Shown piece after piece: positions 12,065-26,000 of a stretch of 64,000 nucleotides of DNA; position 1 is the first letter of the stretch; the number at the start of each line of letters is the position of its first letter. Origin of the DNA: Phoenix dactylifera (lineage: Eukaryota > Streptophyta > Magnoliopsida > Arecales > Arecaceae); contig NW_024068240.1 in NCBI RefSeq assembly GCF_009389715.1, forward strand, positions 62,001 through 126,000, given 5' to 3'. The position numbers and the translations under genes were made by a program. The notes below the pieces were generated by a model, which worked only from the letters and a program-made list of their open reading frames with translations, was not told the origin of the DNA and ran no database searches.

Positions 12065-15000
12065 TCAGTGGTCCTCTTCGTCAGGTCCAGGACAATCAAT
12101 TGCAAGTGCCTCTGCTGATTCAAACTGGAGGGGGGGAAGAATGATTAATCAAAATCAAGGACACAGCAGTAATGTATAATACAGTTTTAGATTATTGACT
12201 TTTTAGTGAAGCAGATCATACATCAACTATGTGAAAAATGACAGAAATGATATGCATATCCTTAAAATTTATTATCAATACCACCGAGCACTTGCTCGAA
12301 TGGTCTTCCCTCTTGTCGTTTGGGCAAGAGAATTGGGGTTCGATTCCAGGGGTACCGACCCTTGCTGCAACCCCTGATTAACCTGTTTCGACAGCTTTGA
12401 CTCAGTCTGCTTGAGGGCCTAGGCTCTAGTCTAGGTAGGGTGTGGTGGGTACAGGTGGCGGGTGGGGATTAGCCCCTCCTGGTCTCAAAAAATAAAAGGG
12501 GAAAAAAAACAGTTATGGCCATCAATTAGCAACTAGATTACCATCAAAGGAACGCCACATGCGGCAGTTTAAATGTGAACAGATCACTATTTGCCACAGC
12601 ATAGATTGCATAGTACTAATTCTGATAAAAAAAGAGCCTTTTAAAATGCCCTACTCACCTTACATCCACAATAGAGACAGTAATGATGTTCATCCCGCAG
12701 CTTCATCAATATATCATGCAAATCCTGCAAGAAAGGTTGGTATCTATCACTTGTCAAGCATGCATGCAAATCAATCTCATAGATCAAACAATACGACAAA
12801 ATTCCCAAGGCAAAAGATTAAATCAGGATTGAACTTCTACATAAAGAGGATACTATGCGACATTACACAGAATTTACATAACTGTCACAGGCAAAACAAT
12901 GATGGTCTGAGGCTTTATATAAACTTCGATTTATATTAATTTTACAGGATTAGATATAGACCTGAAAATGTTAATTACACATCTTATTATCTTCCATATA
13001 CAGTAACACAAAGCAATACCATATCATCTCATGCTTTAGCACATTGCAGGGTTGATAGATGATATATTGAACAATCTTTGACACATGAACATGGAATACT
13101 AGCGATAAGCATGCTCTAGTTAAACTGCACTATATGACTTGCACTGCAAATTCATTACCTTGTCTACCAGCTTCATGTGTTTCAAAGCTACCATTGGTAT
13201 CCTATCTGTATATTCTACAAGTAATTCATCTGAAAAATGGTAACTGTAAAATGGAGATATGCCTCTATTGATAGGATTAGGCTTACATTTTGGAATAAAT
13301 TCAGATTTTGATGCTTACTTCTATATCTGCTTTGATGGTGAGATCTATGCATTTGAAAGCATTACAATCAAGGTCCTGTTAAAATAAACATGAATAACCA
13401 CTATGACCCACTACAATTGGTGAAGGCAGGATGACAGCCTCCCAGAAGATCTAAATCTCATGTAATGCCCATGGAGCTGGATTTGGCCCTTCATAGAAAT
13501 AAGGCATGGTGACAGCCACCACCTAAAAACTTGCTCATTCCTCACTGTTGTCCCATTTTCTAAGACATTTCATGAATCTATTTGTGAAAGATGACTTGAT
13601 TCGTTCATCTGTTCAAGAGAAAAAATTTGTTTCCTACTTATTATCCCATGGGACCCCCTCCCAAAAAAGGTCAAAAAGTGCAATTCCTGGTTCTACCCCA
13701 GTCAATTAGATTGTAAAATGTAAAATTTCACTCAATCCCCATTTATCTCGTAAGAAAAGCAGATGATAACAAAAAAAACAAAGACATCAATTTTCTCCCT
13801 CTTTTCTTTCTTCTCCCCTTGATTCTTGAGAATCAGGATGAGGATGCCCCTATATAACCAAACTGAAAAAAGATATTCTTAGCTTTGGACAACAAAACAT
13901 GGACTCACCTTGATCAAACATTATCTATTTTCTTTGATTTTAGAATTTAAACATATCATACCAAACAACTTTATGGATGCTAATAAGTCCATGATCATAA
14001 TATGCCTGGTATTCATAAGGTTAGGAAGACATGTAGACATTGGACATATTAACTTCCATTGACCTCAAACATGATTCAGATAATTCAATAGTTGACATAT
14101 TACTTACCCCATCTTCTGAAACCATTATAGGCTTATAATTGAATAATGGTCAGTACTATGGCCAAGACAAAAGGTATGATCTTTTTTTAAAAAAAAATAA
14201 TGTTGCTAAAGTATAATACTCATTAGTGTAAACTAAATAAAGATACTGATCTATGATAATAATAATGTGCTATGAATATTGGTAATTTAAACATATTGCT
14301 TAAAATGAATTTCAAATGCCAAAAGTAATATATTAATACTAAATGTTGAAATTATAGTACTGTTAACTGATGGACAACATGACCATTATCCTAACAGTTG
14401 TAATATATGCAACGGTTGTTATTTATAGTGCCATTGTGTTGGAATAACATCATAAAGGAGCTGAATCCATTTTCATGACCCTAATTATTATATTAAAAAA
14501 TGTAATATATGCAACTATTGTTATTTATAGTGCCAATAAATATTCTAATAACAACATGAAGAAGCCAAATCCAATTTCATGACCCTGATAACCAATTTAA
14601 TGTCTTTATATCAAAATACCTACACAGCAAAGCATGTGAATCAGCTGGTATTGACAAAAATGCCTTTTGATGTTGTCAGTACTTAACCAAACTGCAAAAT
14701 ATCACATCAGAATGTTCCAATATTTAATTAGTTCATTACCACTTAAATTAATTGTTGAAAGGACCTTTACGTTATATCACATGCAGCCTCAATATATTTA
14801 GTCAAGATTTTTCCCTGACTGTAGATAGCATTCACAAATCTCTATATTCATATTAGTTGCAAGTCAATTATGTAAAATGCTTTTAAAAATCATTATTCTG
14901 ATTAAACCATATGATTAGAGGTTGGTCGATAGTTATGATGTACTTGGCATTCCAAAATAGAAGGGAGGTTGGTCAATAGTAGTTATGTTGTGTTTGGCAT

Positions 15001-16234
15001 TCCAAAATAGAAGGAACAAAACCAAAAATCAATCATAAATGACATCAGCTCATTCTTTTTAGATGAATTTAACTTCTTCACCGAACTTCCTCGTGTTCAT
15101 TTTCTACATCTTTGAAACACCATAATTGCTGCTTTGATGTCTGCTCAACATCAGTGAGAATTATGTTGCAACTTGTTTTAACTGGGTTCCCCCTGCCTCG
15201 AACATTCTTGATCGCAATCACCAAGTAAATCAAACGGCCCAATGGCTATCCAGAAACATGACACTCAGTTATCTCTAATTGCCTATATTTTCAGGCTAAG
15301 TACATATCTTCTTAAAAAAAATTATCTTGGAGTTGTGAACCTGATTGGAGCACTACAAATAAAGATAATATTTGATCTCTACATTTTGGATGGGAGATAT
15401 CTATATAAGTAGATAACATATTTGCTGATATATTTTTAAAATATATATAAAGAAAGCTAGGAAATTACCTCTTCGGTGATTTCTTCCTCCTCCTCCTCCT
15501 CCTCCTCCTTTCCCTCATCTCCATCCTCCTTAGGCGGTTCAACGACCTCCCTGTTCTCCAGCTGCGCCAATGCTGCCTCCGCCTTCCGGTAATCCCCGAC
15601 GATCCGCCGGCTCCTCCACTGCGTCTTCTGCCTGGATCCGAACTCCGCCATCAGCTCCTCCTCCCTCCACCGTTTCCACTCCGCCGCGGCTCTATCCCTC
15701 CTCGCTGCCTCCTCCTGCGGCGAGATGACACCGATCCCAGCCCGGGACCGCCGGATCTCGAGCCCCACAGGCTCGGCCTGCCCGGCCCCGCCCTTCCCCA
15801 GCACCGACCCGGGGGTGTACCCCATCTGGCGCAGCATCTTGAACCCCACGTTCGTCTCCGGGATCGCTGCCTCTAGCCCAGCCATCGTCTGCTCGTCCTC
15901 CTCCCGCTGCTTTCGCTCCCTCTCAAGCCTCCGCTGCTCCTGCCAGCTTATACCCTTCGGTCTCTTCGGCTTCGGGGCCTGCGGCGATTCGATATTGGGC
16001 CCAAACTTCTGCAGAATTTGGGAAATTAGCGCTAGAATTCACCATAAAACTTCGCAACGAAGGGAAAATAGGGTTTCGGCGGGTGAGCTGCGAGGTTTTC
16101 GGAGCAAGAATTGGCGCGTTGGGATTAGGGTTAGGGTTTACCTTCTTCTTGGAAGAGGAGTCTTCAGGAGGGATGAAGAGGGAGAGATCGCCCATGTAGT
16201 CGTCATCTTCTCCGCCGCCGTCTGTGCCCGCCAT
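12065..16234 (-). CDS. GPATCH11: G-patch domain protein, GPATCH11/CCDC75-like
   Basis: Predicted nuclear RNA-processing factor; G-patch proteins typically activate DEAH-box helicases. Exons in transcript order are 16234-16142, 16008-15469, 12724-12659 and 12124-12065 (759 nt, 252 aa), with GT-AG junctions and all phase 0. The start MAGTDGGGEDDDYMGDLS matches the acidic DYM(S/G)D start of GPATCH11. The G-patch is NVGFKMLRQMGYTPGSVLGK followed by a Gly-rich stretch and SRAGIG. A charged coiled coil and a poly-Glu run follow. The last two exons encode the C-terminal DUF4187-type module: ILMKLRDEHHYCLYCGCK, then FESAEALAIDCPGPDEEDH, whose paired cysteines suggest a zinc site. Length is close to the animal protein. 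Intron 2 (2,744 bp) holds two exon-like segments that I left out; the last intron holds a SINE. The human gene name is used by homology. Confidence 0.9.
12278..12508 (+). mobile_element. tRNA-derived SINE in the last intron of the G-patch gene
   Basis: A polymerase III B-box, GGGGTTCGATTCC, lies at about 12337-12349, in a tRNA-like head starting near CCACCGAGCAC. The body ends in GGGGATTAGCCCCTCC and is followed by an A-rich tail (about 12487-12511). It is antisense to the host gene, between coding exons 12065-12124 and 12659-12724. A second, older relative lies in SPL intron 1 at 3840-4085. No clear target-site duplication was found. Confidence 0.75.
16124..16141 (-). promoter_or_regulatory. 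Telo-box-like motif at the start of G-patch intron 1
   Basis: On the coding strand, intron 1 begins GTAAACCCTAACCCTAATC, so the donor site itself is part of an AAACCCTAA-type telo-box. Telo-boxes near transcription starts are known in plant genes for ribosome biogenesis and dividing cells. Whether this copy is functional is unknown. Confidence 0.4.
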
Positions 16235-19200
16235 TGATGTGCGAGAGAAAAAGGATTTGCACGTGAGATGGGAACCGTGCGGGGAAATGGATGGAGCGAA
16301 CGGGAAAAATGGCGGTCGCCTATAAAACTAAAGCCGGCACTTTCATTGCCGACTTGATTTGGTGCTCAACTCCGCACAAGTCATTTTCTTAAGAAAACAA
16401 AATAGTATTTACGCATTAACTATTTAACTAGGGGCCTCAGAACAAGTTTCCCTTGACGTAGCGAGCATATAAAGTGAAGAGCCGGCTGCCGTTGCCGACT
16501 TATCTAAACTTGTTTTTGTGAGGATTTATTTTTAATTAAGACTCCCCTCTGGGCGTATAAATAAATTTCCCAGCAACTCGGTGTAGTAAGCTTCTACTCC
16601 CTTCTCCCGTTGCTTGGGTCCTTCTCTTTTGTCTCGTTTTTCCCATCCTTCTTTAGGTTTTCTTTGTTGTCACATGCCATTTTTACTTTCTTATAGCAAT
16701 CTCTTAAGATGAATAGAGTAATAATCATCTCTTTTATTTGCTGACAGTTACAAATTGCATTTTCTTGTAGGGATTCTGTGAAGGATCCAGTTAAAGCTAG
16801 ACACTAAGTTCATTACAGTTGTGTTAAATGATGTCTAATCTTTCCATTTAAGATAACCTCTTAGAGATTACTGTCGCTTTGATTCAATGTTTCATGCTGT
16901 TCAGCAATTTTGAATTTCCCCCCTGCATGCTTGCAAATGATGCTGTTGAGAAGTGTTTTCATATTTGATGATCCTGCATTGATTGAATTTTGATTATCAT
17001 CCCTTCTCTAATTATGAATTTACTGGAACAATCTTTTAGTAGGGCCGGTTTTGTTGTAGTTCAAGATGAATCTGGAGTTGTTAAAAGGTTACAGTGGATT
17101 ATGGTCAATCTTTTACTTTTCCTGCTGCTTTAGATGTTGCAGTATCTTTCTGATTTGTGGCTTATCTTGATGGTTATTTCCTTTCTGCTTAGTAACCAAA
17201 GATTGTGAATTCGAATCTTGGATAGTACATCCTCAAAACTTTGTAGTTGGATAGTTAAAATGCAGAAGTTTCATTTTCTTTCTCTGAAAAGGATCTGGAA
17301 GTATATTTTATTCTAGTACATTGAATGATTAGTGTGCATGATCTAGTTTTCATAAAATTAGAGGTAATGCGAAATTGGTGGTTTTTTTGAAATTGCCTTC
17401 TTGATACAATACATAGAAGTAGTCTAACTTCAGCCAAGTTAGTATTTTTTTCCTAAATACTGTCCTTGGCACACCAATGTCACATCAGGTTTGGCACTTT
17501 GGCGGGCCTTTCGTAGCTCTTTCTAAAATCAATGATGTATCTCTTATTAAATCAATGACCGGTCTCATAATGACAACTCATGTGTAGTTATTAAAGGTTG
17601 TCCTCCAATTCTACTTTTTTTTTTTTCAAAGCCTAGCGATAAGGCTCTTTTATTTTTATTTTTTTTTTGTCCCCCTCCAGTTACATTGAGTACCTTTCGG
17701 AAGAGATTGTGATAAATATATAAGAACGATTTTAGTGCATTGTTGAAAAATATTAATGGTTCTACATTTATCATGTAGGTAATTTAAATCGGCATGCAAA
17801 AGGGGAGGAAAAAAAAAATGTTTGTGCTGGTTATTGATAAGCCAATCACCTTCTACACTGCTCTTCCCATAATCAGTGTTATGAGAATGACCAAGTTTCT
17901 GATTCAGATCATCAAGTTTATGAATTGAAGTGTGAGTCTGGTATCAAAGAACTGATATGACTCAATTAAGAACAAGATTGACGCAGACCTCTTCAGTATG
18001 GTAAAAAGATCAATCCGATTTGGAATGAGCAATTCTCATCAGGTCATGGAATTCTAGATCAATGTTGGCGGGTATTGTTAAACATGGCTCCAGAAAATCC
18101 TTGACCAGCAGGCGTAACCTATGAGACTCGTAATATTGTATCTCAGTTGAAAAATCTAGGTAGATAGCTCTGCTGCACCCTCTCCATATGATATTCTACT
18201 AAATTTTGTTCTTGCTATTTTTTGTCTGAATAGCAGTATACGTGGTAAATACTGCAATAACCAACATCCAAACCAATGGTCCAGTATCATAGAATGCATT
18301 GTGTTGGAAATGGTCATGCATGTCATTCGAATGATAAAAGAATGCTAGATCCATCCAGGGATGGTAGCTATAATATTGCTTTGATGCACCATTAAACAAG
18401 TAAATGTAATTATAACATGTCATGTAGAAAATTTGCAAGACTTTAAGTTAATATTTATTTTTTGAAATGTATGTTGCATGTCCCAAAAAATATGCTGCAG
18501 GCTGAAGGAAAAGTTTGCATTGATAAGTTAGTCTTACCCAAATCATAGCACCAGGAATTAAACAAGTTTTCAACTACTTAAACAACCTTTGCTATATGTG
18601 CAAAAATATTTTTTTATGAATTTGCTGATATTATGAGGAAAGCGCCTGCACCATATCAACATTTACATATTTGGGTGCCATAAACTGGGTTCCCTAGCAG
18701 GCTCACCAACTAGTTTTTCTAACTTGGATTGGCATAATTAATTGTTATGGGTTTGAGGCAACTCTTGGCCCATCTTTTAAACTTTGAAATAGGTGGCAAC
18801 AACTTAATGGGTTCATGAATAATTTCAAGATAAGGTTAGGGATTGAAGCAATGGTGATGTAGCAATAAATTTTTATCATTGTTGTGAGGTAGCTCCAGCT
18901 ATCCATTTTATGATTTTGTTCCCTAACATTTTCTCCTATGCAGACTTGGTATTTGATCGGTTCATTCATATGTCTAGGAAGATGCTGACATTATGGAGGA
19001 CGTTGACTTGGACGCTTGCAGGTTTTCCATCTCATGGACTCTAGAATCCTGCCTGGTAAGTTGAACCTACTACAGGGATGCGTTCAAGCTAAAATCCAAA
19101 AGGGGATTGCCGCAGCTTATGAATGAATATAGAACAATTTTGGTAGCCAATAATCTCCATTCCAATTACAAATAGAAGTGCAAGAAAACTTGTAGAAGTC

Positions 19201-20034
19201 CTATGTTTATAATTTGTATATGATTACCTTAGGTTATCGATAATATTATCATCAAACAGATTCTAGCGCAAAAGGAAAAAAGAAAAAAACTCATATAATT
19301 ACAGATGGCAGCCTAAGTGGTGAAATCAATAGAGAAGGTATTACGTATAGGAACCTTATCAACTAACTCATCCAATGGTATGGATTCAGTCATCACCTTT
19401 TCTTTCCTATTTTGATTAGACCAATTTGCAGAACGTGGACAGGCTCGAAACCCAGTGAACCACCATAGCGTGTAAGTTGCAAATCATAATCCTTTCAGCT
19501 GAGATAATTAAGAGTATCCCACTGTAAGCTCGAGTAAATTTTTCTTGATAAATTTAATCATGTATATAGAACGTTAAGACAGAAAATTGCTAAAATAACG
19601 AATAACTCTTAACGGACAACTTTTACAAGGAAGAAGGATAGTTCGTTAGTTTTACATTGTTCTTCGAATGTGAAAATAGGCCTTTTTCATATTAATAACG
19701 AGGGATGATGTCCCACCAGCCAGCTAAACTCTTAAAGAAGTTTAAATTAGTAATTCTTGCTGATATCGATCAGTAACAATCATCAATATTTCCTCTGAAA
19801 TGCCTCGACTGGTCAATGTCTCACAATGCATTGACTATTCTTGTGCAACGGGACTATTTACAGCTTGACAAGGAGGAATAATTGCATAAACCAATAAGGA
19901 ATTTTGGTTAGTGGTGAACAATACAATACCCAGTGCAAAAGCTGGATTTAATCTATATTAACCATTATATATCAAAAATGCAATTTCTTTTTATGGTATG
20001 ATTAATTTCCACATAGTTCACTACTTTCACCATT
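16235..20034. other. Spacer between the G-patch gene and the CDK5RAP3 homologue
   Basis: The first few hundred bases are the likely promoter of the minus-strand G-patch gene. Two related segments, near 16333-16357 (AGCCGGCACTTTCATTGCCG) and 16481-16502 (AGCCGGCTGCCGTTGCCG), form an imperfect direct repeat there. A TATAAATA on the plus strand at 16556-16563 is followed by a pyrimidine-rich stretch, but no plus-strand open frame follows. The rest is AT-rich; short open frames show no domain. Confidence 0.45.
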
Positions 20035-23000
20035 TTATGAACTGATGCTGGTACTCAACAATGCATTGATTTCTCCAATTATGTTGACCGGTCGTCCGTC
20101 GAACATAGATGATAATGTTGTCTCGCACAGCTTCTTCAGTTCCCTTGTTTGTGCAATTGCTGCTTCCTGGAGAGAAGAAGTTCCACAATTATTTCAGCAG
20201 AAAACAAAATCATTTTTATAGCAACAATTTGCAAATTACCTTTCACTATCCATACCACCTTCTGAGGTTACAAATCCAAAAAGAAAAGAAATACATCAAG
20301 GGATCATATCAGCATTTCGAGACTCAGGTTCTTCATAAAGAAAGAGAGAGTTTTATGGACTAAAGCCTGAAGCCAAACACCTAAAGCATGAGAGGTGAGG
20401 TGCGCACAGTTTGCATTTACAGCTGCAGCATAACTGCATCAGGATACAATTATGTACTAGATGCAATTGTATCTATAACTAAAATTGCATTCACTGCCCC
20501 TAACTCTAAATGCTTTTAATGATCTTATGTGTTCTTACCAACGACCCGTGCCAACAGTGAAGCTTTCAAACAAAATGACTTGAAAGTATTGATGAAATTG
20601 CATTGTCTTCCAAAGTTAATGATATGATATGCATGCGTCTTATCTTTTCATCTTAGATAATACTGGAAGCAAAAGATCTGTTACCATCCTATGCATCTGG
20701 AACATGCCAGAGGTTAGCTGATGACAGGCAAAGCTTACATAGCATGTCTCAGATGGACAATATTCAGGGAGTGTCATTTCCTGCACCCTCCCAAATGAGA
20801 ATCAATTTCTCACTTTGTGGTGTGAGGATGATGCCGATGATGGTAATGATGATTGTAATTTGTTCAAATACTTATACTGATAGTTGACAGACATGCCCTC
20901 TTCATCAAAGGGAAATTGCTAGTCGAACAAATCGCTGACTATATTTGGAAAATACAAATATTCACCAAAATGGGAATATTCTCACTCACTTGTTTGGGCC
21001 AAGATGATGATAACGCATTGTGCAGCTCCATGCGTCTCACTGATAAATCATCCAAGCTCTCTCGTAGTTTTACTTCGTGATGCTTCTTTTCCTCCACTGT
21101 CAACACCAATCTGTCTAGAAATCTGGTTTCCCAAAAGAAGTGATTGGTCAGGTATCAGACTAAAAACTGCATTTGATGCAGGGTGAAGAAGTTGAAGAGT
21201 CGTCATTGATAACTAAAGCGTAAAAGTCTTCATGGAAAGACTAACATGTCGAGGTATTCAAGAATGGCAAATGCAACTGTGGGAAATGATGACAACATGT
21301 GAAGGAAGAGATAAACATGTTGAAGGCGAAGAGCTTAATAAGACCAACTATTTACCTTTTGGAGTTCAGAATCATAATCAAGTCACGTGTTTTTCGGTTT
21401 GTAAGCATGGAAATGGCCAAAGATACCTCCACTAGCATTGCCTCTACTGCATCAGAAGCATACTGTTGCAGCACAAAAGGAGCCACCGCCTGAACTTGAT
21501 GTTGTAACGAGGAAGTGTCTTCACTCCTCATCTCCACTAACCGCTGATTCAAAAATGATTTGATCTGATGAAAAGGCACATGATACATTAGAGATTGAAC
21601 TCTGGTGGAAGCAAAATAACATATAACCAATGACTCAATAGTTTGAAGGTCAACACCATACAAAAGACGTTACAATTCTCTACAAAATAAGCAGCCATTG
21701 GTGAACCTATATAAATTAAAGCACCAAGGTATGAACAATGAGAACAGAGACTGAAGATAGAAACAAAACAATACATATCAATTATCAAGAAAGTCTACTT
21801 GATCAACAAAAGGGAAACTTTTAGCAACGAACATTAGCATAGATTTTGCGTAGATTTGGAGAAAGTTTGACAATCAATAACAAGACACGACTATAAATAA
21901 ATACCTTTAACAACATTAACAACACATACAGTTACAAGATACAAGAGCTTAAAATAAATAACTTATGTTCACCAAATAAATGACTATAAATAAATAAATA
22001 AAAGATGTTCAGGTACATATGCGTGTATGTTACATCGGTTGATGATATTAACATGTGGTTCGAGAGAATATTGACTGGATTTTGGCACTATTTTTAAAAA
22101 CGAACCAGATTTGGCTGGTTCAACCAATTATCGGAAACCAGTCGCCTGTCTGGTCCAGTTCAAAGGTTTCATAACCCCACCTGTGCCCTGTAGTTCAATC
22201 TTGTCCATTTCCATTCTAGCCTTTCTCCCTGTCGTCCAGCTAGCCATAGCAGCCTTCACTGCCTCCTACTCCAAGTACGAGATGCAACAGTGAGACCCTA
22301 ATTCGAATGCCACTGCCTTCCTCGCCATTGACATGCAGATCTACTTTGCCTCCGTGGCCACTCCCAAGTCCCATCCTCTCCGCCCTCTGCTCCACCATCA
22401 CCCTCTACCTTGCCGTTGGCATCCCCATCATGTTCACCCGTCACCTCTCTCGCCGACTACACCATGCTCAGCAGCTGATGGGCCTGCAACCTCATCCTTG
22501 AAGGCACCCCAGAGTCCACAGCCAGGGAAGCCTTCCATGGTTAGCTGGATGCCACCATTCATGCGATGGAGGTAGAGGAAATTTTGCATGGGATGAACAT
22601 GGTGGAGGTGGTCATCACCGAGGTGATGACCAAGCTCTACTATGAGACCACAGCCAAGGAGGCCTTCGTCGGGGGGTTTCGGGTCTCCTTCTCCACCAAT
22701 GCCACTACAACATTGAAAGAGACCTCCATGAGCACCGTGATGATTGGCCTAGCCGATTGGACCAGTCAGATCGATTGACCCGGTAATCGGATAGCTTGCC
22801 AGTTTACTATCCAATTTGGTTTTAAAACCCTTGGATTTTGGAGGAATTTTTTAAAGGATGCGGAAAACTAAATCCTAGAGTCACTTAATAACAAAGATAA
22901 AAAAGGTTGAAGGCTATGATAAAAACTGATGGACAATATAGTCAAGAGTTAAGAGTTGAAATGAAAAGCAGATACGTTATGGTTTCTCTCAACTTGGTAG

Positions 23001-26000
23001 CATGGAATCATGAGAAATTCTGCATTCTATATCATGTCAAATACATCTGTAAGTGGTAGGAATTCTGTATACTCTATCACAAGCGTGATCCATACTCCCA
23101 TCATAGGGTCTAAGGGTCCTTGTTGATAGAAACTGGCCAGTTTGTGACAAAGCCAGTCTCTTTCTTGGTTATATAGGATACCTGGCAACTATATCAGCAT
23201 CTTATGTTAGTCTATGTATAAGATTTAATTACAACTCAAACTTGTGAGGGGTTTGCATCCTTGAATACAGTTTTCTGTTTGGTGATAACTTACCCAATAA
23301 CATTTCAAATAAAAAGGTTTGTCCTAGAACTGTCAAAGGGCATTAGCTCAGATGCCTACTTTATAGAGGATACTCTGGATCACTAGTCATTGTACTTAGA
23401 AATAGATACACTGCTTAATAACGGTGATGCTGATCTTTTACATGCTTTCAATTAAATTAGCATATGCAGTATTCACAATTTACAGAGAAACATACATGAA
23501 GGACTGAAGAAAAGGGATTAAAACTTTATCGCATACTTTCCTTCGGAATGCTGAGAAACTTATACGCATCCATACAAATATATATTTACACAAAAACAAG
23601 CACGTCTATACATGCATATATATCTACGCATGAAGTGAGTTTATATATGCATCATCATGTATGTACATATATGCTGGTGTGGGTATTTGCACAAATGGGT
23701 ATATGCATGGATGTGTATGCATGAATGCATGCATATGCATGGATGTGTATGCATGAGTGCACGCATATACATGTGCATGCATACATACATCTATGTATTT
23801 ATCCAAATATATATGAACTTCACAAAATACCTCAAACAGATCATCAAGTATCTTATTCCTGTATTCAGTCTCCAAAAATTGGCTTCTCTCTACAACTAAA
23901 CTTTGCTGATGTGGTGATTCAGCTGGACTTAATAGTTGACTTTCCTTGCCTGCATCTGCTGTAACATCAAGCACATCCACTTGAGGTTTTTCAATGCCCA
24001 TATCCCAACATATTTCTGACTCAGAAGTTCCAGAGGCCACACCCTCCATTCTATTTAACAGCATGTGATCAGATGCCACGCTGTCAGCATTTTCAGACCC
24101 CTTTAAATCTATATTAGAATCAATTATTTCATAAGAACCAAAATCATTGCCAGATTCTTCAGGTTGTTCCACAGCACCAATATCCCAATCGATTTGTGTA
24201 TCATCTACCAAAATGTTCCAGTCAATACCATCCGTGGCAAGATTGGTATCAGGTAGCTGCTTTCCTGTCACAGGATAAGTTGAGTCTGGCTTCGACACAT
24301 CATTCAGAGAATTTTGGACCACTGGAGAAACAGACACATTAAGAGAGGGAGGATTTTCAAGAAGGTGCCTCAGATTTTGTAGCACATCACTTGGGATTTT
24401 CTGCAGTCACAACAACATAAAATTAATCACGCATAACACCGCCAAGCACAAAGTGCATGTCAACTACTAATCTGCAATATAAAAGGTGTACTGGAATGTG
24501 AGCTCCCGCCCATAGCAATGAAGCATTTAAGTAATCAATATTCAGCCGTTGTTATAAACATACCTCTTTCTCGGTGTGAGCATCTCTGACAAAGTTTCTA
24601 TAATACTCCATGGCCCTTAAAATGAGATCACTATTAAGGACTTGCAATAATTTGCTGAATGTGGATGGAAGAGACTTTGCTGTCTCCAAAAGCTCTAATC
24701 TCACATTTTTCCCCTATAAAAGTCAAGTAAAAGTTGTTTAACCTATCTTTAACAACCCAAAGAACATAACCAATTACAGAGTGCAGAACATGGCCATATT
24801 GGATGACAAGAGACAGCCATGTCCAAAAGCTGCCATTAAGGAATGCATACCTGCAATCCAAGCTCTTGACAAGCTTCAGAATATTTAGCTGCAGAGAGAG
24901 CAGCATTTCTCTTGATATCAGCCTCCTTACGATCAAGTTCTGCTAGTTGTTGCTGAATCTTCTGCACCTGCTTTTTCTGGTAGGGACTTCACCCAGCATG
25001 ATGATCAGTGAAATTAGTTATAGTGCATTGATTATACTCCAAACTTACCAAACTCTGGCATGAAAATAAAACATACATTTCATAGTTAACATTCTGAACC
25101 ATTATCTGAGCAGCCTCTCCAAGAAAGATATGGTCCTTCTCAAAGGAGCGCACTATGTTTTCCCATTCACCCTGCCATAAGATCAATCACGAAAAAGGTT
25201 TACCAAAAGAACTGGAAAAACTCAATCAAAAAGTGGAATTCGGGTTTCAGTGATCTTACAGCAGAACCTGATAAGCGTCCAAAAATATTACGACTTTCTG
25301 TAGTTGAATTCAAGAGAATATTGTATATTTTCTTTGCTTCCATGTACCCAATAACTGAAAATATAATGTAGGTATTTAAAAAAAAGAAGTTTTAGAAATT
25401 TATAATAAATAGAACAAAATACGCAAGACTTAGATGACCACATATGTTAACATCTTTTCTGGGAAAATCAGTTAACGTATATCTCAAGCATAAAAAAATA
25501 AGAGAAGAATAGAGGAAACCCAGCTGTAAAATAGCAGAGGCAATGGTATTTGAAAAGAATGTAATGAATAAATCAAAAGAAAAACACAAGTCGGAAGTTC
25601 CTCAATGTACCAGTGCTAACAAGAAAATCAAGAGGTATGATTGCCATGCATCCCACAAGACTGTGTCGCTCATATTTGTTAAGAAATTTATCATAATATC
25701 AAATTCTGTCCTCATAAACTATGGTTTTCAGGGACTCTGGTTATCCCTCTATCTACATATCCAGACACATGCCACATGGTGGTGCCAAACTTTCTAATCC
25801 TCTATGATGATGTGACGAATACAGCAGAAAAAAAAATCTCCTAGGGAAGGTTAAAAAGTTTCATTTTTGGGATGATACACTTGTAATCAATGCTCAATTT
25901 CCTCACAAGTCTACATTCTCTACCAAGACTGCCAAACATAAGATTCCCACAATGACCCTTCAAAAGAAGGCTTGCACCAAAGTATTCCATATTGTTTCTT

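Noticed and set aside
15725..16237. 170-codon plus-strand frame
   Set aside because: Antisense shadow of G-patch exons 1 and 2, which have splice sites and a conserved domain on the other strand.
16556..16640. TATAAATA with a pyrimidine-rich leader on the plus strand, possible divergent gene
   Set aside because: No open frame, splice pattern or domain follows in the next 3 kb.
21588..21788. Extension of the CDK5RAP3 exon frame upstream of 21564
   Set aside because: A CAG acceptor at 21565-21567 and the match of the protein join (LFE to IKSFL) show that this part is intron.
23624..23830. His/Met-rich tail of the minus-strand frame after LDDLFE
   Set aside because: Product of an ATGC repeat beyond a good GTATTT donor; the next real exon continues with IKSFLNQR.
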